A DNA stretch of 64,000 nt, taken from the NCBI GenBank assembly GCA_902810075.1, contig LR778135.1, positions 992,001 through 1,056,000 of the forward strand. The letters are read 5' to 3'. The position numbers and the translations under genes are program-made. Within the stretch, counting starts at the first letter, position 1. Every line of letters begins with the position of its first letter. Origin of the DNA: Ruminococcaceae bacterium BL-6. Its GTDB lineage: Bacteria; Bacillota; Clostridia; Oscillospirales; Acutalibacteraceae. This document shows, piece after piece, positions 15,524 to 24,281 of the stretch. Below the pieces are notes generated by a model, which made no database searches, was not told the origin of the DNA, and saw nothing but the letters and a program-made list of their open reading frames with translations.

Positions 15524-16780
15524 ATGGAAAAGGAACGGGAAAACAGGACGGTAGAGCAGGCGGCGGAGCGCATCGCCCCGCTTTCGCAGGAAGCGATGCG
15601 CCGGGCGCGCCGCCGCTGGGACAGCATCGCGAAGCCGCTGCACAGCCTCGGCCTGCTGGAGGACGCCGTCGTGCAGATCGCCGGGATCACCGGGGACCCC
15701 TCTTATTCCATCGGCCGGCGCGCAGTGGCGGTTTTCTGCGCGGACAACGGCGTGGTGGAAGAGGGCGTCACCCAGGCCGGCAGCGAGATCACGGCGCTTG
15801 TCGCGAAGAATTTTACGCAGGGGCGCGCAAGCGTCTGCAAAATGGCGCGGGTCGCCCATGCGGATGTGCTCCCGGTCGACGTGGGGATGAAAACCGACGT
15901 CGAAGGCGTGGAGAGGCGGAAAACCGCCCGCGGCACCGGCAACATGACGCACGGCCCGGCCATGACGCCGCAGCAGGCGCGCGCCGCGGTGGAAGCGGGG
16001 ATCGATGTGGCGCGCGGCTTGAAGGAGCGCGGATTCCGGATCGCCGCGACCGGCGAGATGGGGATCGGCAACACCACCACCAGCAGCGCGGTTGTGTGCG
16101 TGCTGCTCGGCGCGGAGGTTTCGGATGTGACGGGCAGGGGCTCCGGCCTGTCCGACGATGGCCTGCTCCGAAAGCGGCGCGCGATCGCCCGCGCCATCCG
16201 GGTGAACCGCCCGGACCCCGCCGACCCGCTGGATGTTCTGGCAAAGGTGGGCGGGTTCGATCTGGCCGCGCTCACCGGATTTTTCCTCGGGTGCGCGGCG
16301 CTACGGCTGCCGGTTTTGATGGACGGGTTCATTTCGGCGGGGGGGGGGGGGGGGGCCCCCCCCCCCCCCCCCCCCCGGGGGGGGGGGGGGGGGGGGGGGG
16401 CCCCCCCCGCGCGGGGGTGCGCGGCGCTACGGCTGCCGGTTTTGATGGCCGGGTTCTTTTCGGCGGGGGCGGCCCGGGCCGCCGCCCGGATCGCCCCGCT
16501 TTGCGCGGACTACATACTGGCCAGCCACGAAAGCGCGGAGCCGGCGGGAAAACTGCTGCTCCGGCGCCTGGGCAAATCCCCGCTGATTACGGCCGGCATG
16601 TGCCTCGGAGAAGGCACCGGGGCGGTGGCCGCCCTTCCGCTTCTGGATATGGCATTCGCCGTGTACCGGGACATGAGCACGTTCGGGGAAATCGAAATGG
16701 AAGCGTACCGCCCGTTCCCCGAAAGCGAATATGAAGAACAGCCGGTTTCCCGCGGCCCGGAAAATGAAAAAAGGAAATGA
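15524..16780 (+). CDS. cobT: nicotinate-nucleotide--dimethylbenzimidazole phosphoribosyltransferase, with anomalous insert
   Basis: CobT activates the lower ligand of cobalamin by transferring phosphoribose from nicotinate mononucleotide to dimethylbenzimidazole. Expected motifs are present: WDSIAKPLHSLG, FCADNGVVEEGVTQ, GEMGIGNTTTSSA, DVTGRGSGL, and the C-terminal GMCLGEGTGAVAALPLLD with the catalytic Glu. The 418-residue frame is about 42 residues longer than expected, because of an in-frame insertion at residues about 273-315 encoding Gly and Pro runs plus a second copy of CAALRLPVLM. The weak ribosome binding site leaves the start (ATG 15524 or TTG 15512) uncertain. Without the insert it would be an ordinary CobT. 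Confidence 0.85.
   Translation: MEKERENRTVEQAAERIAPLSQEAMRRARRRWDSIAKPLHSLGLLEDAVVQIAGITGDPSYSIGRRAVAVFCADNGVVEEGVTQAGSEITALVAKNFTQGRASVCKMARVAHADVLPVDVGMKTDVEGVERRKTARGTGNMTHGPAMTPQQARAAVEAGIDVARGLKERGFRIAATGEMGIGNTTTSSAVVCVLLGAEVSDVTGRGSGLSDDGLLRKRRAIARAIRVNRPDPADPLDVLAKVGGFDLAALTGFFLGCAALRLPVLMDGFISAGGGGGAPPPPPPRGGGGGGGAPPARGCAALRLPVLMAGFFSAGAARAAARIAPLCADYILASHESAEPAGKLLLRRLGKSPLITAGMCLGEGTGAVAALPLLDMAFAVYRDMSTFGEIEMEAYRPFPESEYEEQPVSRGPENEKRK
16291..16472 (+). repeat. in-frame 126-bp duplication with G/C homopolymer block inside cobT
   Basis: A ~55-bp cobT segment beginning GTGCGCGGCGCTACGGC occurs twice (16291 and 16417, offset 126 bases). Between the copies lie runs of about 17 G, 21 C, 24 G and 8 C (16339-16408). 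The second repeat differs from the first at a few bases. Such alternating homopolymers form perfect hairpins and are almost unknown in natural genes. A sequencing or assembly error is the likeliest cause, although the frame is preserved. Confidence 0.9.
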
Positions 16781-16784
16781 AGCA

Positions 16785-16988
16785 ATGAACGGACAGCTCA
16801 GAAAAGATATTAAAATCGGGGCGCTCGTCGATATCGTCCTGAAAAAAGACCAGCCTACGGGCAAGCTCACCCGGGGCCATGTCGCGAGAATCCTGACCAA
16901 GAGCCCAAGCCATCCGCACGGCATCAAGGTGATGCTGCGGGAGGACGATCTCGTCGGCCGGGTCCAGAAAATCATAGAGGAGGAATAG
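16785..16988 (+). CDS. ywbE: YwbE family protein
   Basis: A 67-residue basic cytosolic protein matching the YwbE/DUF2196 family: LRKDIKIGALVDIVLKKDQ, TGKLTRGHVARILTKSP, HPHGIKVMLRE and GRVQKI. The family is small, uncharacterised and possibly RNA- or nucleic-acid-associated (a KOW-like beta-barrel; inference). The ATG at 16785 is 9 bases after AGGA and 4 bases after the cobT stop. It is co-transcribed with cobT and the ArsC-like gene. Confidence 0.9.
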   Translation: MNGQLRKDIKIGALVDIVLKKDQPTGKLTRGHVARILTKSPSHPHGIKVMLREDDLVGRVQKIIEEE

Positions 16989-16989
16989 C

Positions 16990-17349
16990 ATGGAATACCT
17001 TTTGCTCTGCTACCCGAACTGCAGCACCTGCCAAAAGGCGAAAAAATGGCTCGGCGAACGCGGGATCTCCTATACCGAGCGGAATATCCGCGAGCAGAAT
17101 CCCACACGGGAGGAGCTGGAAGTCTGGGTGAAAAAAAGCGGGCTGCCGCTGAAACGCTTTTTCAATACGAGCGGCACCGCCTACCGTGCCTTGAAGCTTT
17201 CCCAGCGGCTCCCGGAAATGGATGAAGCGCGGCAGCTCGATCTGCTTTCGTCCGACGGGATGCTGGTCAAACGCCCGATTCTGATCGGCGGGGACACGGT
17301 TCTGGTCGGATTCCGGGAACAGGAGTGGGAGCGCCTCAGCTCGTTCTAG
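16990..17349 (+). CDS. ArsC/Spx-family thioredoxin-fold protein
   Basis: The protein is 119 residues long. A CSTC redox motif at residues 11-14 (CYPNCSTCQKAKKWL), then ISYTERNIREQNPTREEL and the cis-Pro-type RPILIGGDTVLVGFRE, are the marks of the ArsC/YffB/Spx family. The CxxC and the lack of the Spx RNA-polymerase-binding features suggest a thiol-dependent reductase, as in YffB-like proteins, rather than a true arsenate reductase; no ars genes are nearby. Its stop codon overlaps the stop of the convergent small gene. Confidence 0.88.
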   Translation: MEYLLLCYPNCSTCQKAKKWLGERGISYTERNIREQNPTREELEVWVKKSGLPLKRFFNTSGTAYRALKLSQRLPEMDEARQLDLLSSDGMLVKRPILIGGDTVLVGFREQEWERLSSF

Positions 17350-17510
17350 AAATCGTCTTCGCCCTTCCGGAATTTTTTCCGGCGGTACGCCCTGGGGTTC
17401 TCCGGCCTTCTCGTCACGGGGTTCAGCGCGCCCCACGTCGCGCGCTTTTTCCGGGCGATCCGCCGCCTCTCCTTTTTGCTCCTCTTTTCGATGGGAACCC
17501 ATTTTTTCAT
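17346..17510 (-). CDS. small very basic protein, 54 aa
   Basis: Starts MKKWVPIEKRSKKERRR and ends in a KFRKGEDDF tail, with a central WGALNPVTRRPENPRAY. It is strongly basic and likely nucleic-acid- or ribosome-associated. The ATG at 17510 has GAAAGGGG 8 bases upstream. I recall similar WG.L.PVTR.P...AY proteins in other Clostridia but know no function. Its TAG overlaps the TAG of the convergent ArsC-like gene by two bases, and there is no obvious terminator between them. Confidence 0.72.
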   Translation of the reverse strand: MKKWVPIEKRSKKERRRIARKKRATWGALNPVTRRPENPRAYRRKKFRKGEDDF

Positions 17511-17982
17511 GGCTGCACCCCTTTCTCCGCTTTCTAGGATACCGGAAAGCGGCCGAGAAATACGAAACGGTTTTGATTTTTGGATGAATTTTACGGGCGG
17601 ATATGATACAATGAGCATACCGCAAATCTGTGAAAAACGGAACCCGAATCTTTCACAGTCCGTGAAATTACAGCCTGATTTCTTTTCTAACAGTATATTC
17701 TATCTCAAAAATTACAAATTGTACTGTAAAATTAGGATCGAAGTCAAAATTTTCAATCGCTTTTTGAAAAGCAGAACAGCAATTCCACGGATGATTGCGG
17801 ACCCGGTTTTGTTCCTCCCCCGCCGGAGGCGGGGGAGGAACAAAAATAGATTCTGCATCTTAAGTAGGAAATGCTATCATTAAAAAAGAAAATAGAATGG
17901 GAGGCCGGATATGCCGGGGCTTTTTTGAAAACGGATGGCATACGGCGCTCCCTGACGATAATGGAAGGATTTTCAGTCAATT
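17511..17982. other. 472-bp non-coding stretch upstream of the helicase gene
   Basis: The stretch is more AT-rich than its surroundings, and I see no convincing gene. It holds a possible weak -10 TACAAT (17604-17609) and a perfect 14-bp inverted repeat GTTCCTCCCCCGCC / GGCGGGGGAGGAAC around 17811-17841 without a U-tract. A purine-rich stretch before the helicase ATG has AAGGA about 14 bases upstream. A long structured 5' leader is typical of DEAD-box RNA helicase mRNAs that are cold-regulated; that role is inferred. Confidence 0.5.
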
Positions 17983-19563
17983 ATGAATTTTGAACAGCTT
18001 CATATTATTCCACCGATTCTGAAAGCACTGGAGGCGGAGCATTACAAGGAACCGTCCCCGATTCAGGAAAAGGCGATTCCGCCCGCTTTGGAAGGGCGGG
18101 ACGTCCTCGGCTGTGCGCAGACGGGCACAGGGAAAACGGCGGCCTTCGCGGTGCCGATTCTTCAGCGCCTGTCGCAGCAGCCCATCGCGAAAGGGACGCG
18201 CCGCCCGATCCGCGCGCTGATCCTGACGCCGACCCGCGAGCTGGCGATTCAGATCGCGGACAGCTTTCACGCCTACGGCCGCTACATGAGCCTGCGCTGT
18301 ACGGTCGTTTTCGGCGGGGTTTCCCAGGTGCCGCAGGTGAGCAGCCTGAAAAGCGGCGTGGATATCCTCGTCGCCACCCCGGGCCGCCTGAATGATCTGA
18401 TCCAGCAGGGTTTCATCGACCTTTCCCAGGTGCAGATTTTCGTGCTGGACGAGGCCGACCGCATGCTGGACATGGGCTTTATCCACGACGTGCGCAAGGT
18501 GCTCGATAAGCTCCCCAAAAAGAAGCAGACCCTGTTTTTCTCGGCCACCATGCCGCCGGAAATCACCGATCTGGTGGATTCTCTGCTTCAAGACCCGTTC
18601 AAGGCGGCGGTCACTCCGGTCTCCTCGCCCGTGGACGCCATCGAGCAGTCCGTCTATTTTGTGGATAAGGAAAACAAGCCGAAGCTTCTGATCCGGCTTC
18701 TCAAAGACCCGGCCGTGGAGTCGGCGCTCGTCTTTACCCGCACCAAGCACGGCGCGGACCGTGTGGTGCGCGTGCTGACCCGCGCGAAAATCGACGCGCA
18801 GGCCATTCACGGGAACAAGTCCCAGGCCGCCCGCCAGCTTGCGCTGAACAGCTTTAAGAGCAGGAAGATCCATGTGCTGGTCGCGACGGATATCGCCGCG
18901 CGCGGGATCGACATTGAAGAGCTGTCCCATGTCGTCAACTACGACCTTCCGAATATTCCGGAAACGTATGTCCACCGCATCGGGCGCACGGGCCGCGCCG
19001 GCCTGGGCGGCATCGCGGTTTCCTTCTGTGACATCGACGAAAAGCCGTATTTAAAGGACATCGAAAAGCTGATCGGCAGGAAGGTTCCGGTCGTGGAGGA
19101 TCATCCGTACCCGATGCAGGTCTTCACCCCGGCGCCGCCGAAGCAGAATACGCGCCGCCCCCAGCGGATGGAACGCGCTCAGGCGCCGCGCCGCGCCGCT
19201 CCCAAAGCGAAGCAGGAGGCAAAGCGCGGGAAGCCTGCGCCAAAACCCGCGGAGGCAAAAATCCACCGGGCCGCCGTTGTGCCTGTCGGAAAAAAGGCCG
19301 AAAAAGCGGCATCCGCTCCCGTGCCGGCCGCGCCGGAGCCCCGGGTCGTCCCCGGGAAAAAGCCGCGCCGCGGCGGCCGGGCGGCCGCTTCCCCGAAAAC
19401 GGGGAGGACCGGCAGGGACAGGGATTACGATTATCTCGAGATGTACCGGTCCAGGGAGCCCAAGGCGCCCAGGCCGCTGATTCAGCACACGCAGACCGTG
19501 AGAAAGCCCGAGGACCAGTTCCTGAGCGACAAGCCCCTCAAGCCCATTTTTCATAAGGGCTGA
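17983..19563 (+). CDS. DEAD-box ATP-dependent RNA helicase, RhlE-like
   Basis: The protein is 526 residues long. The Q-motif region is at the N-terminus, motif I AQTGTGKT at 45-52, then [32 protein letters not shown] and [10 protein letters not shown]. The helicase core ends near residue 370. It is followed by a long low-complexity Ala/Pro/Lys/Arg tail ([19 protein letters not shown] and similar) that is probably disordered and RNA-binding. It likely unwinds rRNA or mRNA in ribosome assembly or cold adaptation. It stands alone between a structured leader and terminators. Confidence 0.94.
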   Translation: MNFEQLHIIPPILKALEAEHYKEPSPIQEKAIPPALEGRDVLGCAQTGTGKTAAFAVPILQRLSQQPIAKGTRRPIRALILTPTRELAIQIADSFHAYGRYMSLRCTVVFGGVSQVPQVSSLKSGVDILVATPGRLNDLIQQGFIDLSQVQIFVLDEADRMLDMGFIHDVRKVLDKLPKKKQTLFFSATMPPEITDLVDSLLQDPFKAAVTPVSSPVDAIEQSVYFVDKENKPKLLIRLLKDPAVESALVFTRTKHGADRVVRVLTRAKIDAQAIHGNKSQAARQLALNSFKSRKIHVLVATDIAARGIDIEELSHVVNYDLPNIPETYVHRIGRTGRAGLGGIAVSFCDIDEKPYLKDIEKLIGRKVPVVEDHPYPMQVFTPAPPKQNTRRPQRMERAQAPRRAAPKAKQEAKRGKPAPKPAEAKIHRAAVVPVGKKAEKAASAPVPAAPEPRVVPGKKPRRGGRAAASPKTGRTGRDRDYDYLEMYRSREPKAPRPLIQHTQTVRKPEDQFLSDKPLKPIFHKG

Positions 19564-19564
19564 G

Positions 19565-19668
19565 CCTCCGGTTTCCGGAGGGCTTTCAAAAGAGGGCGGC
19601 AGCCGCCCTGAAACGGAAAAAGGAGGATAAGCGCCGGCAGAGAAGCCTTCTCCGCGCGGCGCTTTTTT
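19565..19668 (+). terminator. two successive terminator-like hairpins
   Basis: CCTCCGG-TTT-CCGGAGG followed by GCTTT begins at 19566, right after the helicase stop. A second hairpin uses GCGCCG (19631-19636) with CGGCGC (19657-19662), followed by six T residues. The second is the better terminator and lies just before mutY. Confidence 0.7.
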
Positions 19669-19687
19669 CCGGGAGGATATTTTTGGG

Positions 19688-20761
19688 ATGAGCATTTACA
19701 GCGAATACGATTTTGAAAAAATCGTTTCCCCGCTTCTTTCCTGGTATGGACGCGCGGCCCGCGTGCTGCCGTGGCGGGACCATCCCGAGCCTTACCGCGT
19801 GTGGGTTTCGGAGATCATGCTGCAGCAGACCAGGGTGGAGGCGGTAAAGCCGTATTTCGAGCGGTTCCTCGCGGCGCTTCCCACTGTTTCGGATCTGGCC
19901 CGCGCGCCGGAAGAGCAGCTTCTGAAGCTTTGGGAAGGGCTCGGCTATTACAGCCGGGCGCGCAATTTACAGAAGGCCGCGCGGATCATGGCGGAGCGGC
20001 ACAGAGGGGAAGTGCCCGCGTCGTACGAAGAGCTTCTCGCCCTTCCGGGCATCGGGGAGTACACCGCGGGCGCGATTTCGTCCATCGCGTTCGGCATCCC
20101 TGTCCCCGCGGTGGACGGGAACGTCCTGCGCGTCGTCTCGCGCCTGAGCGCGGACGATTCGGACATCGGGAACCCCGCCCTCAAAAAGGATGTGGCGGCG
20201 CGCCTGCGCCGGATCCTGCCGGAAGGCCGCGCGGGGGATTTCAATCAGGCGATGATGGAGCTGGGCGCCACGGTCTGCCTGCCGAACGGGGCGCCGCTTT
20301 GCGGGGAATGCCCGCTCTCTTCGCTGTGCCTTGCGCACAGGGAGGGCCTGACGGACCGGCTGCCGGTGAAAACGGCGAAAAAAGCGCGCGTTTCGGAGGA
20401 CCTCACGGTGTTCCTCATCGCGTGCGGCGGCCGCGCGGCGCTGCGCAGACGGCCGGAAAAAGGGCTTCTAGCCGGCCTGTGGGAGCTGCCGAACGTTCCG
20501 GGGAAGCTCGGAGCGGAACAGGCGAAGGAGCTTTTGGAAAAATGGGGCGTTCCGGCGCGGGAGATGAAGCCGCTGCCGGGCGCGAAGCATATTTTCACCC
20601 ACCGTGAATGGCACATGACGGCCTGGGCCGTCCGGACCGGGCGGGCGGATGAAGGCATGACCTGGGCTTCCACACGGGAGCTGGAGGAGAGCTATCCCCT
20701 CCCGTATGCGTTCAAGGCTTTTTTCCGGCCGCTGAAAGAATTGATTTCGGCGATTGATTGA
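19688..20761 (+). CDS. mutY: adenine DNA glycosylase
   Basis: A 357-residue base-excision repair enzyme that removes adenine mispaired with 8-oxoguanine. Seen: LPWRDHPEPYRVWVSEIMLQQ with the catalytic Glu, the helix-hairpin-helix LPGIGEYTAGAISSIAFG followed by the catalytic Asp in VDGN, the [4Fe-4S] cysteines CLPNGAPLCGECPLSSLC, and a C-terminal NUDIX-like 8-oxoG recognition domain (GLLAGLWELPNVPG, AKHIFTHREW). The start at 19688 follows GGGAGGATAT. The murD promoter overlaps its stop codon. Confidence 0.96.
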   Translation: MSIYSEYDFEKIVSPLLSWYGRAARVLPWRDHPEPYRVWVSEIMLQQTRVEAVKPYFERFLAALPTVSDLARAPEEQLLKLWEGLGYYSRARNLQKAARIMAERHRGEVPASYEELLALPGIGEYTAGAISSIAFGIPVPAVDGNVLRVVSRLSADDSDIGNPALKKDVAARLRRILPEGRAGDFNQAMMELGATVCLPNGAPLCGECPLSSLCLAHREGLTDRLPVKTAKKARVSEDLTVFLIACGGRAALRRRPEKGLLAGLWELPNVPGKLGAEQAKELLEKWGVPAREMKPLPGAKHIFTHREWHMTAWAVRTGRADEGMTWASTRELEESYPLPYAFKAFFRPLKELISAID

Positions 20762-20786
20762 TATTTGGGCGCGCGGAAAGTATAAT
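20758..20786 (+). promoter_or_regulatory. murD promoter overlapping the mutY stop
   Basis: -35 TTGATA (20758-20763), 17-base spacer, perfect -10 TATAAT (20781-20786). The -35 box contains the mutY TGA. This would start a transcript near 20793 serving murD and the downstream peptidase genes. Confidence 0.78.
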
Positions 20787-20827
20787 ATAGAAGATTCCTA
20801 ATTTTTAACAGATTGCGGGTGACAGGA

Positions 20828-22207
20828 TTGGACAGCAGAATACAGGCTTTTCTGAACCGTCTGAAAGGAAAGCGCGCCGCGTTCTGCGGCATCGGGGGCA
20901 GCAACCTGCCGCTGATCCGCATTTTCGCGCGGGCGGGGGCGCAGGTGACCGCGTGCGACAAAAGGACGCGCGAAAAGCTGGGCGCGCTGGCGGATGAGCT
21001 GGAAACGCTCGGCGTGGAGCTCCGGCTCGGGGAAGGGTATCTGGATCATCTGGATGCGGATGTGATCTTCCGCACGCCGGGTATGCGGTTCTATACGCCG
21101 GAGCTGGACCGCGCGCGGGAGCAGGGGAAAGCGGTCACCTCGGAAATGGAGGCCTTTTTCGACCTGTGCCCCTGCCGGATCTACGCGGTGACGGGCAGCG
21201 ACGGGAAAACCACGACGACCACGGTCATTTCGGAATTTCTGAAAGAGGCCGGGAAGCGGGTGCATCTCGGCGGAAACATCGGAAAGCCCCTTCTGCCGGA
21301 GGTGGATACGGTGCGCCCGGACGACGTGGCGGTGGTGGAGCTCTCCAGCTTTCAGCTGATCTCGATGCGCAGAAGCCCGGATGTCGCCGTCGTGACGAAC
21401 CTTGCCCCCAATCACCTGGATATCCATAAGGATATGGCGGAATATATCAATGCGAAGAGAAATATCGTGCTGCATCAGAACGCGTTCGGCCGCGCCGTGC
21501 TGAATGCGGACAATGAGATCACCGCCGGCTTCGCCGAAGACGTGCGCGGCGACCTCCGCTGGTTCAGCCGCCGCCATCCGAGTAGCCGCGGCGCGTGGCT
21601 GCGGGAGGACGGAAAGATCCTGGTCGGCGGGACGGAGGTCATGGATGCTTCGGAGATCCGGATTCCCGGGATGCACAACGTCGAAAATTACCTTGCGGCG
21701 ATTTCCGCCGTGTGGGGGGATGTCGGCCCCGACGCGATCCGTAAGGTCGCGCGGACGTTCAACGGCGTGGAGCACCGCATGGAATTCGTGCGCGAGGTGG
21801 ACGGCGTGCGCTATTACAACGACTCCATCGGCACGAGCCCCAGCCGCACCATTTCCGGGACGCTCTCGTTCTACCCCGGGAAGATCATCCTGCTGGCGGG
21901 CGGCTACGACAAAAAGCTGTCGTTCGACGCTCTGGGGCCCGCGATCGTGAAAAAGGTGAAGACCCTGGTCCTGATGGGCGCTACCGCCGACAAGATCGAG
22001 GCGAGCGTGAAGGCCGCCCCAAGCTACAGGCCCGGGAACCCGGAGATCGTGCGCGTCGGAAGTATGGAGGAAGCGGTCGCCGCGGCCCGCCGCGCGGCGA
22101 AGCGCGGCGACGTGGTTTCGCTTTCCCCTGCCTGCGCGAGCTTCGACATGTACCCCAATTTTGAAACGCGGGGGAACCATTTCAAGAAACTGGTCAACTC
22201 CCTTTAA
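20828..22207 (+). CDS. murD: UDP-N-acetylmuramoyl-L-alanine--D-glutamate ligase
   Basis: A 459-residue cytosolic Mur ligase that adds D-Glu to UDP-MurNAc-L-Ala. The N-terminal UDP-binding domain has AAFCGIGGSNLPL. The central ATPase has AVTGSDGKTTTTTVISEFL (the SDGKTT variant is common in clostridial MurD) and VVTNLAPNHLDIHKDM, and the C-terminal domain has NGVEHRMEFVREV, NDSIGTSPS and SLSPACASFDMY. I prefer the TTG at 20828, with GGGTGA 5-6 bases upstream, over the TTG 20813 or GTG 20819. It sits outside a classic dcw cluster. Confidence 0.93.
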   Translation: MDSRIQAFLNRLKGKRAAFCGIGGSNLPLIRIFARAGAQVTACDKRTREKLGALADELETLGVELRLGEGYLDHLDADVIFRTPGMRFYTPELDRAREQGKAVTSEMEAFFDLCPCRIYAVTGSDGKTTTTTVISEFLKEAGKRVHLGGNIGKPLLPEVDTVRPDDVAVVELSSFQLISMRRSPDVAVVTNLAPNHLDIHKDMAEYINAKRNIVLHQNAFGRAVLNADNEITAGFAEDVRGDLRWFSRRHPSSRGAWLREDGKILVGGTEVMDASEIRIPGMHNVENYLAAISAVWGDVGPDAIRKVARTFNGVEHRMEFVREVDGVRYYNDSIGTSPSRTISGTLSFYPGKIILLAGGYDKKLSFDALGPAIVKKVKTLVLMGATADKIEASVKAAPSYRPGNPEIVRVGSMEEAVAAARRAAKRGDVVSLSPACASFDMYPNFETRGNHFKKLVNSL

Positions 22208-22227
22208 AGAAAGCGAGAGAAAATATC

Positions 22228-23247
22228 GTGGAAGAATTGAAAAAGCTCCTGTTCCGGCTCTGCTCCGCGCCCGGCACATCCGGGGCGGAGGAATCCGCGG
22301 CGGAAACGGCCGTGCGAGAGCTGGAAAAATACGGGACGACGCGCGTCGAGGGTGCCATGGGCAACGTGGTCTGTACGATGGGGAACCCGGATGCGCGCCG
22401 CCGCATCCTTCTGGATGCGCACCTCGACCAGATCGGCCTGGTCGTGACGGGCGTGGATGAAAGGGGCTTCGTGCGCGTCGCCCCGTGCGGCGGGGTGGAC
22501 CGGCGCGTCCTGCCGGGCTCGCCCATGACCGTGTGCGGCAGGGAAACCCTGCGCGGCGTCGTTTCCTGTATGCCGCCGCACCTTTTGAAAGGCGGGGAGG
22601 ACAAGGTCGTCCCCGTGGAAAAGATGGCGGTCGATCTCGGCCTTCCGCGCGACCGGGTGATGGAGCTGGTCGCACCAGGCGATCGCGTGCTCTGGCAGGT
22701 ACAGCCGCGCGCTCTGCTCGGCAGCCGCGTCACCGCCGCCGGGCTCGACGACCGTGCGGGCGTCTGCGTGCTGATCCGCTGCGCGGAGCTGCTCAGCCGG
22801 GAAAAGCTCGATTGCCGTCTGAGCATCCTGCTCAGCAGCCGCGAGGAGGTCGGCGGGCAGGGCGCGGTGACCGGCGCTTTTGCGCAGGAGCCGGATGAAG
22901 CGCTCGTCGTCGACGTCAGCTTCGGGACCCAGCCGGGCGTGGCCGAACAGAAAAGCGGCAGGCTTTCCGGCGGGCCGATGATCGGCGTCGCGCCGTCGCT
23001 GAATCACGCGATGACACAGGAGCTGGCGCGCCTCGCGCGGAAGCAGGAAATCCCGTTCCAGTACGAGGTGATGGGTGGAAAGACCGGGACGAACGCCGAT
23101 TCCATCGGCATTTCCCGCGCGGGTGTTCGCTGCGCGCTGGCATCCGTTCCGCTCCGGAATATGCACACCCCGGCGGAAGTCGTCGACCTGACGGATCTGG
23201 AAAACACGGCGAGGCTGCTCGCCGAATATGTAAAGGAGGCGCGATGA
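22228..23247 (+). CDS. M42 family metallopeptidase, copy 1
   Basis: A 339-residue cocatalytic-zinc aminopeptidase of the glutamyl/TET type. Metal and catalytic residues are visible in LDAHLDQIGLVV, GLDDRAGVC (bridging Asp), SSREEVGGQGA (catalytic and ligand Glu), VDVSFG and the C-terminal NMHTPAEVV. Members form large dodecameric cages that trim peptides. It starts with GTG at 22228 and overlaps the next gene by four bases. A paralogue in the same family follows immediately. Confidence 0.92.
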   Translation: MEELKKLLFRLCSAPGTSGAEESAAETAVRELEKYGTTRVEGAMGNVVCTMGNPDARRRILLDAHLDQIGLVVTGVDERGFVRVAPCGGVDRRVLPGSPMTVCGRETLRGVVSCMPPHLLKGGEDKVVPVEKMAVDLGLPRDRVMELVAPGDRVLWQVQPRALLGSRVTAAGLDDRAGVCVLIRCAELLSREKLDCRLSILLSSREEVGGQGAVTGAFAQEPDEALVVDVSFGTQPGVAEQKSGRLSGGPMIGVAPSLNHAMTQELARLARKQEIPFQYEVMGGKTGTNADSIGISRAGVRCALASVPLRNMHTPAEVVDLTDLENTARLLAEYVKEAR

Positions 23248-24281
23248 TGGCTGATTTGGAGCTGTTGCGGCGCCTTTGCTCCCTGCGCGGCGTGTCGGGC
23301 CGGGAAGAGGAGGTTTCCGACGCCATCCGGAAAGAGGTTTCGCCTTATGCGGATCAAGTGGAAACGGATGCGCTCGGCAATCTGATCGTTTACCAGAAAG
23401 GGAGAAAAAGGGCGCCGGTCAGGCTGATGCTCAGCGCGCACATGGATGAGGTGGGACTGATCGTCACATCCGTCACGGAGGACGGCCTTCTGAAATTTTC
23501 GTGCGTGGGCGGCATCGACCGCCGCGTCCTGCCGGGCAAGTCCGTCCTTGCGGAAGGGAAAATTCCCGGCGTCATCGGTGTGAAGCCGATTCATCTGCTC
23601 GAGAAGGAAGAACTGGGAAAAGCGGTTCCCCCGGATGATCTCACGATCGATATCGGGGCGCGGGACCGCGGCGAGGCGCTGAAGCATGTTTCGCCCGGCG
23701 ATGTCGCCACGTTCGATTCCGGGTTTGACTGCTCGCGCGGCATCGTCACGGGGCGTGCGCTCGACGACCGCGCCGGATGCGCCATTCTGATCGATCTGCT
23801 GAAGCGGGAGCCCGAATACGACCGCACCGTGGTGTTCTGCGTACAGGAGGAAATCGGGCTGTGCGGCTCCGCGACGGCGGCCTACTCGGTGAACCCGCAG
23901 GCGGCCGTCGTGGTGGAGGCCACAACGGCCGCGGATGTGGCGGATGTCGAGGAAATGAAGCAGGTGTGCCGCGTCGGCGGGGGCCCAGTCGTCTCTTTCA
24001 TGGATCGCCGCACCATTTACGACAAGGAATACTACCGCCTGGCGTTCCGCACGGCGCAGGAAAACGGGATCCCCTGCCAGGCAAAACAAGCGGTGGCCGG
24101 CGGCAACGACGCCGGGTCCATCCACGCTTCCCGGTCGGGCGTCCGCACCGCCGCGGTTTCGCTCGCGTGCCGCTATCTGCATTCCGCCGCCGGCCTGATT
24201 TCGGAGGAGGATTTTCACAACACTGAAAAGCTCGTCGAAATCCTCGCGGACCGCATCGCCGGCGGAGAGCCACGCCCTTGA
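23244..24281 (+). CDS. M42 family metallopeptidase, copy 2
   Basis: The protein is 345 residues long and a clear paralogue of the preceding gene. Seen: SAHMDEVGLIVTSV, ALDDRAGCAILIDL, CVQEEIGLCGSAT, VVVEATTAADVADVE and a C-terminal CRYLHSAAGLI histidine. The Asp-to-Glu change at the VVE ligand is common in the family. AAAGGAGGCGCG precedes ATGATG at 23244, inside the upstream stop. Two adjacent non-identical M42 enzymes may form hetero-oligomers or split substrate range, as known for archaeal TET peptidases (analogy only). Confidence 0.92.
   Translation: MMADLELLRRLCSLRGVSGREEEVSDAIRKEVSPYADQVETDALGNLIVYQKGRKRAPVRLMLSAHMDEVGLIVTSVTEDGLLKFSCVGGIDRRVLPGKSVLAEGKIPGVIGVKPIHLLEKEELGKAVPPDDLTIDIGARDRGEALKHVSPGDVATFDSGFDCSRGIVTGRALDDRAGCAILIDLLKREPEYDRTVVFCVQEEIGLCGSATAAYSVNPQAAVVVEATTAADVADVEEMKQVCRVGGGPVVSFMDRRTIYDKEYYRLAFRTAQENGIPCQAKQAVAGGNDAGSIHASRSGVRTAAVSLACRYLHSAAGLISEEDFHNTEKLVEILADRIAGGEPRP

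Noticed and set aside
20798..22675. 625-codon minus-strand frame opposite murD
   Set aside because: murD motifs on the plus strand are unambiguous; the reverse frame has no motif or start signal.
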